The notes under the pieces were generated by a model. That model made no database searches. It was not told the origin of the DNA and saw only the letters and a list, made by a program, of their open reading frames with translations. Of a DNA stretch of 64,000 nt, positions 44,777-53,487 are shown one piece after another. This DNA comes from Oceanospirillaceae bacterium (GTDB taxonomy: Bacteria > Pseudomonadota > Gammaproteobacteria > Pseudomonadales > Balneatricaceae), in contig JABSRA010000008.1 of assembly GCA_013215445.1 (NCBI GenBank), forward strand, positions 1-64,000, given 5' to 3'. Position 1 is the first letter of the stretch; every line of letters begins with the position of its first letter. A program made the translations under genes and the position numbers.

Positions 44777-46393
44777 ATGACAGACGAATATGATCTTATT
44801 ATCATTGGAGGAGGTATTAATGGCGCAGCCATTTGCCGTGATGCCTCGATGCGTGGTCTTAAGACACTTTTGCTAGAGATGAATGATTTCGCGGCCGGGG
44901 CTTCTGGCCACAATGGTCGGATGATTCATGGTGGGCTTAGATACTTGGAAAATGGCGATTTTCCGATGGTAATAGAAGCCTTGCAAGAACGAAACACCTT
45001 GCTTAAAATTGCTCCGCATCTGGTAAAACCCTCTACATTGTTAATTCCTATATTTGAAAGTTCACGCAATCCAGCTTGGAAAGTAAAGTTAGGCTTAATG
45101 GCGCTTGATATCCTTGCGCCAGCTGGATTTCCTCGTCATAAAAAATTAAACAAAAAAGCAGCAATGGCTCGTATCCCTACCTTTCGTAGCCAAGAGCTAG
45201 CGGGTGGTTTTTTAATGTACGATGCTTTCGCGGAATTTGCCGAGCGTCTAACCATTGAAAATGTTTTATCGGCGAAGGAATATGGTGCTGAGCTGCACAA
45301 CTATGCGTGTGTTACCAAAATTGTGCCAGAACCCGGTGTCGGGTTTCGTGTGACTTGGCAAGAAAAAAACGGCAAGAAAAGCGCAACTGCTCGTAGCGTT
45401 GTCAATGCGACCGGCGCGTGGACAGATAAAGTAATAAAAAATGCAATGGGTCAGCAATCATCACTTACCACTATAGCTCTCGGTTCATTTATTGTCGTTA
45501 AAGCCAATGAAAATACGCCAAACGAGGCGGTGTTTTTAGAATCTAGGCAAGATGGCCGGCCTATTATCGTGACGCCATGGCAAGATAATATACTAATTGG
45601 CACCACAGACCGAGTTGTGAGTGGCGATGTGGACGAAGCCGCAACCAGCGAGGTCGAAATTGCTTATCTTATGGATGCATTATCGAACACCTTTAAGGCT
45701 GGCACGTTTAAGCGTTCGGACATTATTTTCACTTATATGGGTGTGCGGCCGTTGCCCTTTGCGGTTGGGCCATCACGTAAAATCACCCGCAAACATGTGA
45801 TTCACCATCACGGGTTGTCCTATGCGGGCATGATATCTGTATATGGTGGGAAATTATCTACATTTCGCAGGTTGGCAGAAGATGCCGTGAATGCTGTTTT
45901 TAAGCTTCGAGGTAAACGAGCTCCTAAATCATTAACAGCCGAAACGCCTCTGCCCGGCGCGGGGCAAGTTGAGCAAATACAATTTAATGAAGGTTTTTGC
46001 CTCACGTCTGCCACTACCAGTAGATTGGCTAAAATCTATGGTTCTAAGTCTGCATTGATTATAGAGATGGCCCAAGATACGCCCGACCTCGCGACGGTTA
46101 TCGACACAGACTCTGGCGCGATTGCTGCAGAAATGGTCTATGCGGTGCGCCATGAATTCGCTAGGTCCTTAATCGATATTTTACTGCGTAGGTTGATGCT
46201 TGGGCACCGTGCCAACCGGGGCCGAGAGGTTCTACCGCACTTTCGCAACATCGCACTGCGCCATTTGGGTTGGTGCGACGACAAAATTGACACTGACCTT
46301 GTTGAGTTTAATAACTATCTTAATGCGACAACTGGCGCACGATTCTGGAATTCTAATGAGTCAAACCCACCAGAAAGGGAGGTGAAAAAATGA
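44777..46393 (+). CDS. GlpD-like FAD-dependent dehydrogenase (second locus)
   Basis: 538 residues. YDLIIIGGGINGAAICRDA is the FAD fold, GASGHNGRMIHGGLRYLENG the GlpD signature, and TYMGVRPLPF and SVYGGKLSTFRRLAEDA are typical later segments. GlpD enzymes oxidise a polyol phosphate such as glycerol 3-phosphate to a keto-phosphate and pass electrons to quinone. It is clearly diverged from the GlpD-like protein at 17759-19498. Its last 4 bp overlap the DeoR gene. The substrate is probably the product of the FGGY kinase at the operon end. Confidence 0.88.
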   Translation: MTDEYDLIIIGGGINGAAICRDASMRGLKTLLLEMNDFAAGASGHNGRMIHGGLRYLENGDFPMVIEALQERNTLLKIAPHLVKPSTLLIPIFESSRNPAWKVKLGLMALDILAPAGFPRHKKLNKKAAMARIPTFRSQELAGGFLMYDAFAEFAERLTIENVLSAKEYGAELHNYACVTKIVPEPGVGFRVTWQEKNGKKSATARSVVNATGAWTDKVIKNAMGQQSSLTTIALGSFIVVKANENTPNEAVFLESRQDGRPIIVTPWQDNILIGTTDRVVSGDVDEAATSEVEIAYLMDALSNTFKAGTFKRSDIIFTYMGVRPLPFAVGPSRKITRKHVIHHHGLSYAGMISVYGGKLSTFRRLAEDAVNAVFKLRGKRAPKSLTAETPLPGAGQVEQIQFNEGFCLTSATTSRLAKIYGSKSALIIEMAQDTPDLATVIDTDSGAIAAEMVYAVRHEFARSLIDILLRRLMLGHRANRGREVLPHFRNIALRHLGWCDDKIDTDLVEFNNYLNATTGARFWNSNESNPPEREVKK

Positions 46394-47169
46394 TCAAGCA
46401 ACCACTATCAAAGCAACAACGTTTGGAACAGATTAGCAATTTGGTATTAAGTAAAGGCGAGGCAGGGCTTGACGAATTGGTTGTTCTGTTGGGCGTTAGC
46501 CGAATGACAATCCACCGGGACCTAGAAGAATTGGAAGGCAGAGGCGTTTTGCGGAAAATTCGCAATGGTGCCACCGCACAGCCATCATCTGCTTTTGAAA
46601 GCAATGTCGAGTTTAGAATGACCCGTGCCATTGAGGCGAAGAGTCGTTTAGCGAAATATGCCGCGTCATTGGTAGAACCCGGCGACGTGATATTGTTGGA
46701 CGAGGCGACCACGTTGTTGCCTATGTTGGGGCATCTGTCGGCCATTGAAGATTTAACCATAATATCCAACTTCCTGCCGATTCAAGCGGCGGTTGCCAAG
46801 CTAACATCGATTAAGTTGATTGGTCTTTGTGGTGAATATCTTAGTCAATACAATACATTTAGTGGCCCTCTTTGCGAGCAATCCATACAGCAACTTAAGA
46901 TTAACCGATTTTTCACCTCCACCACCGCAATAGATGGCAGTGGGGCTTTTCATCCAAACTCTATTATAGCCAGTACCAAGAGGGCGATGATCCAGGCTTC
47001 TGTGCATCGCTATATGCTTGCAGATAGTTCAAAATTCTCCCGTACGGCTCTGCACAAATTCGCTGATCTAGATGAATTCGATCAAATTGTTACCGATTCC
47101 CCCCTGGCCGCTGAACATCTAGTAGGCATGGGACACCTCACCGATAGATTGGTAATTGTCCCTCAATAA
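46390..47169 (+). CDS. DeoR/GlpR-family repressor
   Basis: 259 residues. The N-terminal DeoR helix-turn-helix (KQQRLEQISNLVLSKGEAGL, then VSRMTIHRDLEELEGRGVLRK) precedes a DeoR-C sugar-phosphate sensor domain (about 75-235) with the usual ILLDEATTLLPML, IISNFLPIQAAV and DSSKFSRTALHKFADL. Such repressors are released by a phosphorylated pathway intermediate. It starts with an ATGA overlap with the GlpD-like gene and probably controls this operon. Confidence 0.93.
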   Translation: MIKQPLSKQQRLEQISNLVLSKGEAGLDELVVLLGVSRMTIHRDLEELEGRGVLRKIRNGATAQPSSAFESNVEFRMTRAIEAKSRLAKYAASLVEPGDVILLDEATTLLPMLGHLSAIEDLTIISNFLPIQAAVAKLTSIKLIGLCGEYLSQYNTFSGPLCEQSIQQLKINRFFTSTTAIDGSGAFHPNSIIASTKRAMIQASVHRYMLADSSKFSRTALHKFADLDEFDQIVTDSPLAAEHLVGMGHLTDRLVIVPQ

Positions 47170-47198
47170 CAACACTCTTAATTTAGGAGAAAACTTAT

Positions 47199-48611
47199 AT
47201 GTTTGACCTCTCAAAAATTTCAGAAGTATTGCCTGCCGACCGGATACTCACCGGCGATGCAGATATTGCTGAGCATAGCTATGACGCTTGGCCAGTCGCG
47301 ATAAAATGGCGGCAACAAGGCAAACAGCCCTGTAAACCAGAAGCTGTGGTGAAAGTAAAATCAACTGAAGAAGTTTCGGCGCTGTTAGCAGCTTGCAACG
47401 CACAGGGTATCGCAGTAACGCCTTGGGGGCTTGGCTCATCCGTTGTTGGCTCGCCGTTAACAGAAAATGGTGGCGTGGTCATTGACATGTCTGAAATGAC
47501 TGCTCAGATTAAACTGGACGAAGTTAACCTGCTGGTGACCATAGAAGCTGGCAAACGCGGTGACCTATTAGAAGCAGAGCTGAACAAACGTGGCTATACG
47601 CTCAATCACTCTCCACAATCGCTTGACCGATCGACAGTGGGTGGATGGATTGCGACACGGGCGACAGGACAGTTTTCTTCTCTATATGGTGGCATAGAAG
47701 ATCACGTTATCGCGATTAAAATTGTTTTGCCCGACGGGCAAATTGTGCAAACAAAACAAACCCCGCGTGCGGCAATCGGCCTCGATACAAAAGAGATTTT
47801 CATAGGCAGCGAAGGCACCTTGGGAATAGTCACAGAAATTACCACAAAAATTTTCCCGTTAAAAACCTACCGCCTTTTTGAAACCCTCGAATTTGATAAT
47901 GTTACATCGGGTTTGAGTGTTTTGCGCACAATCACCCAGGCCAGCATAAAGCCTTTTCTGGTGCGTTTTTATGATGTCGACGAATCTCGCCACGCGATGA
48001 AAGACAGCAAAATCAATAAATGCGTGATGTTTTTGGGATTTGAAGGCGTTCCAGCAATGGCCGATGCTGAATATCAGACGGTTATTGACATCTGTATTGA
48101 GTATGGCGGACGAACCATAGGCCCAGATGGGGCTGAGGCTTGGATGGATCGGCGCTATGATTTTTCGGCCATCGAAAAAATCTTGGCCGAACCTGGTGGC
48201 GTTGCGGAAACGATAGAAATTTCGGATTTTTGGAGTGGTATCGAGGGAACATACACGGCGTTAAAAGAGGCGCTGAAACCATTCGCAGATGAGGTTTTAT
48301 GCCATTTCTCGCATGTTTATGCTCAGGGAACATCGCTCTATGTGATTTTGATTGGTCAAGCAGAAGATGCTGCCGCGGCCGAGAAGCGCATTCTTCAGAT
48401 CTGGGATACGGCGATGACAATTTGTCTTGAGCGAGGGATAGCAACGTCTCATCACCATGGCGTTGGGTTAGCTCGCAAGAAATTTGTTAGTGCTGATCAA
48501 GACAGCGCAATGATCGTAAACCGAGCAATTAAATTAGCGCTTGATCCTCACAATATAATGAATCCAGGAAAACTTGGTTTCACCGACAACACAATAAAAA
48601 GCGAGAAATAA
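47199..48611 (+). CDS. FAD-binding oxidoreductase of the AGPS/GlcD family
   Basis: 470 residues. The PCMH-type FAD domain (about 40-225) has VTPWGLGSSVVGSPL and IGSEGTLGIVTEITT; the C-terminal FAD-oxidase domain ends HDPHNIMNPGK-like (LDPHNIMNPGK). The motif ATSHHHGVGLARKK resembles the histidine motif of alkyl-DHAP synthases, which exchange an acyl for an alkyl chain on DHAP. Other relatives oxidise 2-hydroxy acids or related substrates. With GlpD and aldolase neighbours, a substrate carrying a glycerone-phosphate moiety is plausible, but a hydroxy-acid oxidase cannot be excluded. Confidence 0.85.
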   Translation: MFDLSKISEVLPADRILTGDADIAEHSYDAWPVAIKWRQQGKQPCKPEAVVKVKSTEEVSALLAACNAQGIAVTPWGLGSSVVGSPLTENGGVVIDMSEMTAQIKLDEVNLLVTIEAGKRGDLLEAELNKRGYTLNHSPQSLDRSTVGGWIATRATGQFSSLYGGIEDHVIAIKIVLPDGQIVQTKQTPRAAIGLDTKEIFIGSEGTLGIVTEITTKIFPLKTYRLFETLEFDNVTSGLSVLRTITQASIKPFLVRFYDVDESRHAMKDSKINKCVMFLGFEGVPAMADAEYQTVIDICIEYGGRTIGPDGAEAWMDRRYDFSAIEKILAEPGGVAETIEISDFWSGIEGTYTALKEALKPFADEVLCHFSHVYAQGTSLYVILIGQAEDAAAAEKRILQIWDTAMTICLERGIATSHHHGVGLARKKFVSADQDSAMIVNRAIKLALDPHNIMNPGKLGFTDNTIKSEK

Positions 48612-48612
48612 A

Positions 48613-49422
48613 ATGGATTCACGTACAGGAAAAAAAATCCGCTTGGCGCGGTTTCTAAACCAACAAAGCGGCAATGGTTTGCTGGTGGCATATTCACACG
48701 GTGTCATCATGGGTCCTTTGCCCGGCATGATGTCATTAGCTGAAATGCAAAAAGCTTGTGAAGAAATGTCAGCAGTAGATGGCCTGATGGTGGCTCCTGG
48801 CATGTTGTCCAAGCTGGAGCAATATTTCATCGGACGGGATAAACCGGCGCTAATGTTGCATATGGACTATCAAAGTTATGTCAGAGACGTGTTGCCCTAT
48901 GACCTCGGTGGAACGATCGAGCTTGCGACAGTTGAACAAGCCCTGGCCGCTGGCGCAGATGGCATCATGACCTACATGTATATTGGGCACCCAGACCCTG
49001 AGGTTGAAAAACTAGAAATTCAACGCAATGCACGGTTGGCACGTGAATGCGAACGTCTGGGTTTGGTTTTCATGGTTGAAGCGCTTAGTGCGCAGCTCCG
49101 CCACCACCCTGAGCATCGAACAGACATTAAAATTCAGTCATTAGGATGTCGTATTGCCGCGGAGTTGGGGGCAGATATTGTCAAGGCGTTCTACCCCGGA
49201 TCGCTAGAAAACGTCTCGGAAATGGCTAGAACTTGCCCAGTCCCGTTGTTTTTGGCAGGTGGTGCAAAAGCAGCCAATCCAGAAGAGGCCTTCAGCCATG
49301 CAGATGATGCCATAAAAGCAGGAGCTCGTGGTCTGGTATTTGGCCGCAATATTTTTGAAGCGGATGATGTACGCGCTACGGTACAGCGGTACCGTAAAAT
49401 TGTACACGGCGATGCCGCTTAA
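48613..49422 (+). CDS. class I (Schiff-base) aldolase of the LsrF/FbaB/DhnA family (second locus)
   Basis: 269 residues. VAYSHGVIMGPLPGMMSLAE is the N-terminal barrel strand, AAELGADIVKAFYPGS carries the presumed Schiff-base lysine, CPVPLFLAGGAKA follows, and GARGLVFGRNIFEADD is the C-terminal phosphate-binding segment. It begins 1 bp after the stop of the flavoprotein gene. It shares the family but little detailed sequence with the aldolase at 16924-17766. The expected reaction is cleavage of a keto-phosphate to a triose phosphate plus an aldehyde. Confidence 0.87.
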   Translation: MDSRTGKKIRLARFLNQQSGNGLLVAYSHGVIMGPLPGMMSLAEMQKACEEMSAVDGLMVAPGMLSKLEQYFIGRDKPALMLHMDYQSYVRDVLPYDLGGTIELATVEQALAAGADGIMTYMYIGHPDPEVEKLEIQRNARLARECERLGLVFMVEALSAQLRHHPEHRTDIKIQSLGCRIAAELGADIVKAFYPGSLENVSEMARTCPVPLFLAGGAKAANPEEAFSHADDAIKAGARGLVFGRNIFEADDVRATVQRYRKIVHGDAA

Positions 49423-49452
49423 ATTTCTGACAACTATTAGAGACCCATTAAA

Positions 49453-50970
49453 ATGAAATATGTGATTGGCATAGATTTAGGATCTGGCAGTATTCGAGCT
49501 GCCGCTTTTGACTTAACGGGTAATGTCGCCTCGATCGCGTCGCGGCCGTCGCGCAGCGTCGCACCAGATTCAAATCATCCCGATCACATTGTTTGGCCTC
49601 ATGAAACAGTGTGGGAGTCAACTTGCGCTGTTTTGCGCGAGGTGGCACAAACACTTCCTGGCGACGCTGAAATACTGGGTGTCGCGACAGCTTGCCTAGG
49701 TATGGATGGCTTGCCGATTAACCAAGCTGGCGAGGCACTGTATGATTTTATAGCGTGGACGGATCAGCGTTGTACACCTTATTACGCAGCGTGGTGTGAA
49801 AAATTTGGCGAAGATAAACAATTTTTAACCACTGGCACGCCCGCGCGCGGTTTCAGTACGTTGTTTCGCTTGCAATGGATGGCAGACAACCACCCAGAAA
49901 TTATAGATCGCACTCATAAATGGCTGCTTATGGGTGATTTTGTGAATTTTCGGCTCTGTGGAGAATTGGCAATCGATTATTCGATGGCTGCATGCACGCT
50001 GCTCTTTGATCCCAGAATCAACGATTGGCATCCTGAAATCGCGGCAGCCAGTGGTGTAGATACCTCACTTATGTGTGACCCACACCCGTCGGGAACTGTT
50101 TTGGGAACGATCACACGCTTAGCGGCGCAAGAGACTGGATTGCCAGAGGGTACACCGGTTATTCTGGGAGGACATGATTATTTATGTGGCGTTTTGCCGC
50201 TCGCTACTCAGTCAAAAAGCTCAATAGTCAATGTTGGCGGCACATGGGATATTATACAAACTGCCGTTGCTGATTTTAACCCGCCAAAATCTGCCGTTGG
50301 TACCGGTTGGACTGTCGAACCACATGTAGTTCCAGGCACTTATTCCGCTTTTGGCGCTGCAATTGGTGGAGCCGTTACCAATTGGTTTCGGGATGAATTT
50401 GCCCGTGAACTGAGCGACGATGCCTATTTTAAGCTATCCAAAAATGCCGCTGGGCAGCAGGTTAACTCACTCTTGTTTTTGCCTCATCTCGCTGGTGCTA
50501 CAGGACCCATTATTGATACATCTGCTGCGGGCGCTTTTTTGGGGCTGCGGGCAGGTCACACACGCCAAGACTTATTAAGCGCCATATTTGAAGGGTTAAA
50601 CTTTCAAACCAAAGAAATACTCGATTCAGCCGCAAATTTTGGTGTCACCGCGGATCGACTTATCTTTGTGGGTGGCAGCTCAAAGAACAAATCGTTAGTA
50701 CAAAGCAAAGCCGACACCATGGGGTTGCCAGTTGATGTGCCTGAAATGGCGGAAACCACTCTTTTGGGTGCGGCCATTCTGGCAGCGTTCGGGGCAGGTC
50801 ACTTCGGCTCTATGGACGAGGCAATCCATGCGATGAAACCCGCTATGACTTGTACAGAACCCGATCTGACACGAACAATACTCCTAGCAGAGCGATTTGA
50901 ATTTTTTAAAGAAGGATTTGCCACGCTCAATAAGATTAACAGAGTGTTGACTTTAACCGGGGGAACCTAG
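49453..50970 (+). CDS. FGGY-family carbohydrate kinase (second locus)
   Basis: 505 residues. YVIGIDLGSGSIRAAAFDLTGN starts the N-terminal domain and ATACLGMDGLPIN is the substrate-site region. The C-terminal domain has NVGGTWDIIQTA, LIFVGGSSKNKSLVQSKADTMG and TTLLGAAILAAFGAG. It differs from the LyxK-like kinase at 15153-16673 and somewhat recalls LsrK in its N-terminus (GTGSIRAVIFDL there). It phosphorylates an unknown sugar or polyol. No transporter is encoded in this operon, so import must rely on another system or diffusion. Confidence 0.9.
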   Translation: MKYVIGIDLGSGSIRAAAFDLTGNVASIASRPSRSVAPDSNHPDHIVWPHETVWESTCAVLREVAQTLPGDAEILGVATACLGMDGLPINQAGEALYDFIAWTDQRCTPYYAAWCEKFGEDKQFLTTGTPARGFSTLFRLQWMADNHPEIIDRTHKWLLMGDFVNFRLCGELAIDYSMAACTLLFDPRINDWHPEIAAASGVDTSLMCDPHPSGTVLGTITRLAAQETGLPEGTPVILGGHDYLCGVLPLATQSKSSIVNVGGTWDIIQTAVADFNPPKSAVGTGWTVEPHVVPGTYSAFGAAIGGAVTNWFRDEFARELSDDAYFKLSKNAAGQQVNSLLFLPHLAGATGPIIDTSAAGAFLGLRAGHTRQDLLSAIFEGLNFQTKEILDSAANFGVTADRLIFVGGSSKNKSLVQSKADTMGLPVDVPEMAETTLLGAAILAAFGAGHFGSMDEAIHAMKPAMTCTEPDLTRTILLAERFEFFKEGFATLNKINRVLTLTGGT

Positions 50971-50993
50971 GACGGTTTTCTCAGAAATGAAAT

Positions 50994-51166
50994 GGGACAG
51001 GCGATTTTTATCTCTATTATTAAGCTATAAATAAGATAATTTCTCTACCTTTATTCAATTTAATAGATAAAACGTCGCATTCCACAAACCTAGCTACGGA
51101 GCCACCAAATCCCCTTGTATTGCCGCCGGAGCGATTTACTAAATTGATGAGTAGAGCGACAGGATG
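50994..51166 (+). repeat. joined dispersed repeats A and B
   Basis: 50994-51069 resembles 40720-40795 (A), and 51078-51166 resembles 42856-42943 (B), in the same orientation and with only 8 bp between them. This looks like the unbroken form of the repeat that is split around the chemoreceptor gene. It follows directly after the second FGGY kinase and marks the right edge of the accessory block. Confidence 0.75.
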
Positions 51167-51191
51167 TCGCGGAGAGCGAAGCTAGGCCATG

Positions 51192-51214
51192 GACGGCCTA
51201 TCTGAGCGGCCGTC
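51192..51214 (+). terminator. GC-rich hairpin followed by AATTTT
   Basis: Perfect 7-bp stem GACGGCC/GGCCGTC with a 9-base loop, then AATTTT, within the repeat-rich stretch 51170-51480. It could terminate the operon ending at 50970, but it is 220 bp away. It may instead be part of the repeat, which also has the GGCCATGGACGGCC partial palindrome. The remainder to 51533 holds AT-rich DNA with no gene recognised. Confidence 0.4.
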
Positions 51215-51533
51215 AATTTTGTAAATCGCGGAGGGGTCTTATGGCAATAGCAGGGCGAAATTTTTATGTTCAGGACGAAAGGTATTAGGCGGTGCCAGGG
51301 ATGGCAAAAAGCCTCTTTGGTTCGGTTTCTTTTTTTCGCAAAAAGAAATGAACTCGACGCAGTCGAAACTGCACTACAATCTTTTGAATTTAAACTACAA
51401 AAAAGAAATCAGTAAAAGTTTTTATATAGGTTGAATTGAAGAAGTAAGGAAATATTAATTTTTAAAGAATGAACATACAGAGTATTAAAACTGAGAGTAA
51501 ACAAAGAAAATAAAATATAACAGAGGAGATTGG

Positions 51534-51644
51534 AAGCAGCTCCGCCAGCCACATCCCGGCACACGAAGAGGTCGCTGTGGCTGCTCCCTTCCAGGCCTGA
51601 CCAGATTAACGACTTATCATTGCGGGAGGACCGACAGAGCTACC
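51534..51644 (-). ncRNA. ffs: 4.5S RNA of the signal recognition particle
   Basis: The minus strand contains the conserved SRP RNA apical domain: TGGTCAGGCCTGGAAGGGAG followed by CAGCCACAGCGA, with the tetraloop GGAA region, and the 3' GTGTGCCGGGATGTGGCTGG segment. The 5' GTAGCTCTGTCGG pairs with the 3' CTGGCGGAGCTGC, closing the long hairpin. It binds Ffh to target membrane proteins. The exact ends are approximate; a longer 5' leader from the promoter at 51685 is possible. Confidence 0.92.
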
Positions 51645-51684
51645 ATAGCTCGGCGAGACCGCCTGTTCTCAATTGAGAGCGCGA

Positions 51685-51712
51685 AGTATACCAAGGTGAA
51701 TCTAGATTGCAA
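51685..51712 (-). promoter_or_regulatory. promoter of the 4.5S RNA gene
   Basis: On the minus strand TTGCAA (51707-51712) and TATACT (51685-51690) are separated by 16 bp. A GC-rich stretch (TCGCGC) follows the -10, as in stringently controlled stable-RNA promoters. It lies about 40 bp upstream of the RNA. Confidence 0.65.
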
Positions 51713-51766
51713 AAAGTTTTAGGAATTAAATACCAGTTTTCTTAGATCGAATAAAAGATAGGCAAT

Positions 51767-52705
51767 TCAGTCCGATAATCGCCTCGTCGAGAGTAGCTTT
51801 TGCTTGATCCAAAGGTGCAGTGGATCTTGATGAAAGCGCGAGTGCCAATACAGATAAAAATTAACTTTTGGCATTTTAATCTCTTTGGGTAAAGGCTTTA
51901 ACACTACCTTGCGCCCCTTGGTTAAAGGCATGATTAAAGCTCGCGGCAACATAAATAAAATATCGCTTTTCTCCACATAATCGATCACAGACCTAAAGTC
52001 CGAAATTTTCAATGCTACATGACGTTTCATGCCAATGGAGGAGAGATAGTTATCTAGATAAGTCGGCCCCTTGCCGGTGATGGTCACAAAGCCGTGTACC
52101 GCCGCTAGATATTTTTTAAAATCCAAGGTCTGCGCTGCCAGTGGGTTGTTTTCTCCCATCAGCACGATTAAGTCTGACTCACCAAGCAGACTGCGGTGAA
52201 TATCTCCCAGATGTTTGCTGGGCCCTATCCCAGTCACCACATAATCGACATCTCCTTTTGCCAACATATCAAAATAATCGGCGGGCATATAAGACACATC
52301 AATATTTAAATTAGGCGCCTGGCTGAGAAACTTTGCCATTAACTCCGGCATATCGATCCAACTATCTAAATCGATTCCGGCGAATTTAATCGTCGCTTCG
52401 ACACGTAGCGGATCAAACTCCGGCTCTTGTATCAACCTTGTCACTGATTTCAAAGCCATATCCAGCTCTGCGGCAAGCTTATCTGCTCTTTTAGAAAGAC
52501 TATAACCTTGAGCGGACTTGACTAACAGCGGATCATGAAACAGCACGCGCAGCCTTTGTAGCGCTCTGCTGACCGCTGACTGGCTCATGTTTAATCTCTC
52601 TGCGGCACGGGTTACATGACGCTCTTCCAACAGTACTTGTAACACTGTCAACAAGTTTAAATCTACCGATCTTAAATTCACTTCACGCATGGGAACTATC
52701 ATCAT
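51767..52705 (-). CDS. LysR-family transcriptional regulator
   Basis: 312 residues. The helix-turn-helix (residues about 15-75: LLTVLQVLLEERHVTRAAER, MSQSAVSRALQRLR) is typical, with a two-lobe effector domain (about 95-305). The start is uncertain: ATG codons at 52705, 52702 and 52690 are all possible. A GGAGG motif stands 13 bases before the first, and a nine-codon reading frame starts between them. It is divergent from the cytochrome b561/yceI pair 215 bp away, its likely target. Confidence 0.9.
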   Translation of the reverse strand: MMIVPMREVNLRSVDLNLLTVLQVLLEERHVTRAAERLNMSQSAVSRALQRLRVLFHDPLLVKSAQGYSLSKRADKLAAELDMALKSVTRLIQEPEFDPLRVEATIKFAGIDLDSWIDMPELMAKFLSQAPNLNIDVSYMPADYFDMLAKGDVDYVVTGIGPSKHLGDIHRSLLGESDLIVLMGENNPLAAQTLDFKKYLAAVHGFVTITGKGPTYLDNYLSSIGMKRHVALKISDFRSVIDYVEKSDILFMLPRALIMPLTKGRKVVLKPLPKEIKMPKVNFYLYWHSRFHQDPLHLWIKQKLLSTRRLSD

Positions 52706-52920
52706 TATGCATTAGACGCCTCCATGATATATCGATAAAGTACGCTTTCCCAGCTAATATTTATGCAAGGCGTTAACTTTACATAACTTAACACGACTTA
52801 AATAAATATGCAGTGAAGCTTAGGAACTTATAGTCTACTGTAAAATCCTAACTTACGACGGTCTGGGAACAGCCTCCTGGGAAAAAGCATTAGCTGTTTA
52901 ATTGATCAACTTGGTTATTT

Positions 52921-53487
52921 ATGAATTTAATAAAGCACTACAAAAATACTGACACTCAATGGGGTTGGGTCATCATCGCCCTACACTGGCTATTAGTTCT
53001 GCCTATCATCGGCCTCTTTGCGCTTGGTCTGTATATGATGGATTTAAGTTACTACGACCCTATGTACAATTTTGCACCGCAAATACACGAGGCGATTGGC
53101 ATTCTTATTTTGGCCCTGATGTTATTTCGTCTCTGCTGGCGGTTATTCGATAGCACCCCAAAACCACCTGCCACCAACAGTAAAATAATTAATTTGGCCA
53201 GCCATCTGGCGCATAATTTTCTCTATCTGCTGTTGTTCGCCATTCTTATTTCAGGATTGCTGATTAGCTTTGCAGGGGGGCAGGGCCTACAGATATTTGA
53301 CTGGTTTATTATTCCCGGACCCGCTGAATTTTTTGAGAACCAGGCAACCTTTGCTGGAGACATTCACGAACTAGCTGCCTTTGGATTAATCGCTCTGGTG
53401 ATACTTCACGCAGTAGCAGCTTTAAAACACCACTATATTGATAAAGACACTACCCTAACAAATATGTTGGGAATCAAGGAGAAATAA
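52921..53487 (+). CDS. cytochrome b561
   Basis: 188 residues with four hydrophobic helices. The haem-ligand histidines are in IIALHWLLVLP (TM1), QIHEAIGILILALML (TM2), DIHELAAFGLIALVILH and LHAVAALKHHYID (TM4). The DUF/Cyt_b561 (CybB) family passes electrons between quinones and periplasmic partners. Its stop overlaps the start of yceI by one base (TAATG), a common pairing in gammaproteobacteria. It is divergent from the LysR regulator. Confidence 0.92.
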   Translation: MNLIKHYKNTDTQWGWVIIALHWLLVLPIIGLFALGLYMMDLSYYDPMYNFAPQIHEAIGILILALMLFRLCWRLFDSTPKPPATNSKIINLASHLAHNFLYLLLFAILISGLLISFAGGQGLQIFDWFIIPGPAEFFENQATFAGDIHELAAFGLIALVILHAVAALKHHYIDKDTTLTNMLGIKEK

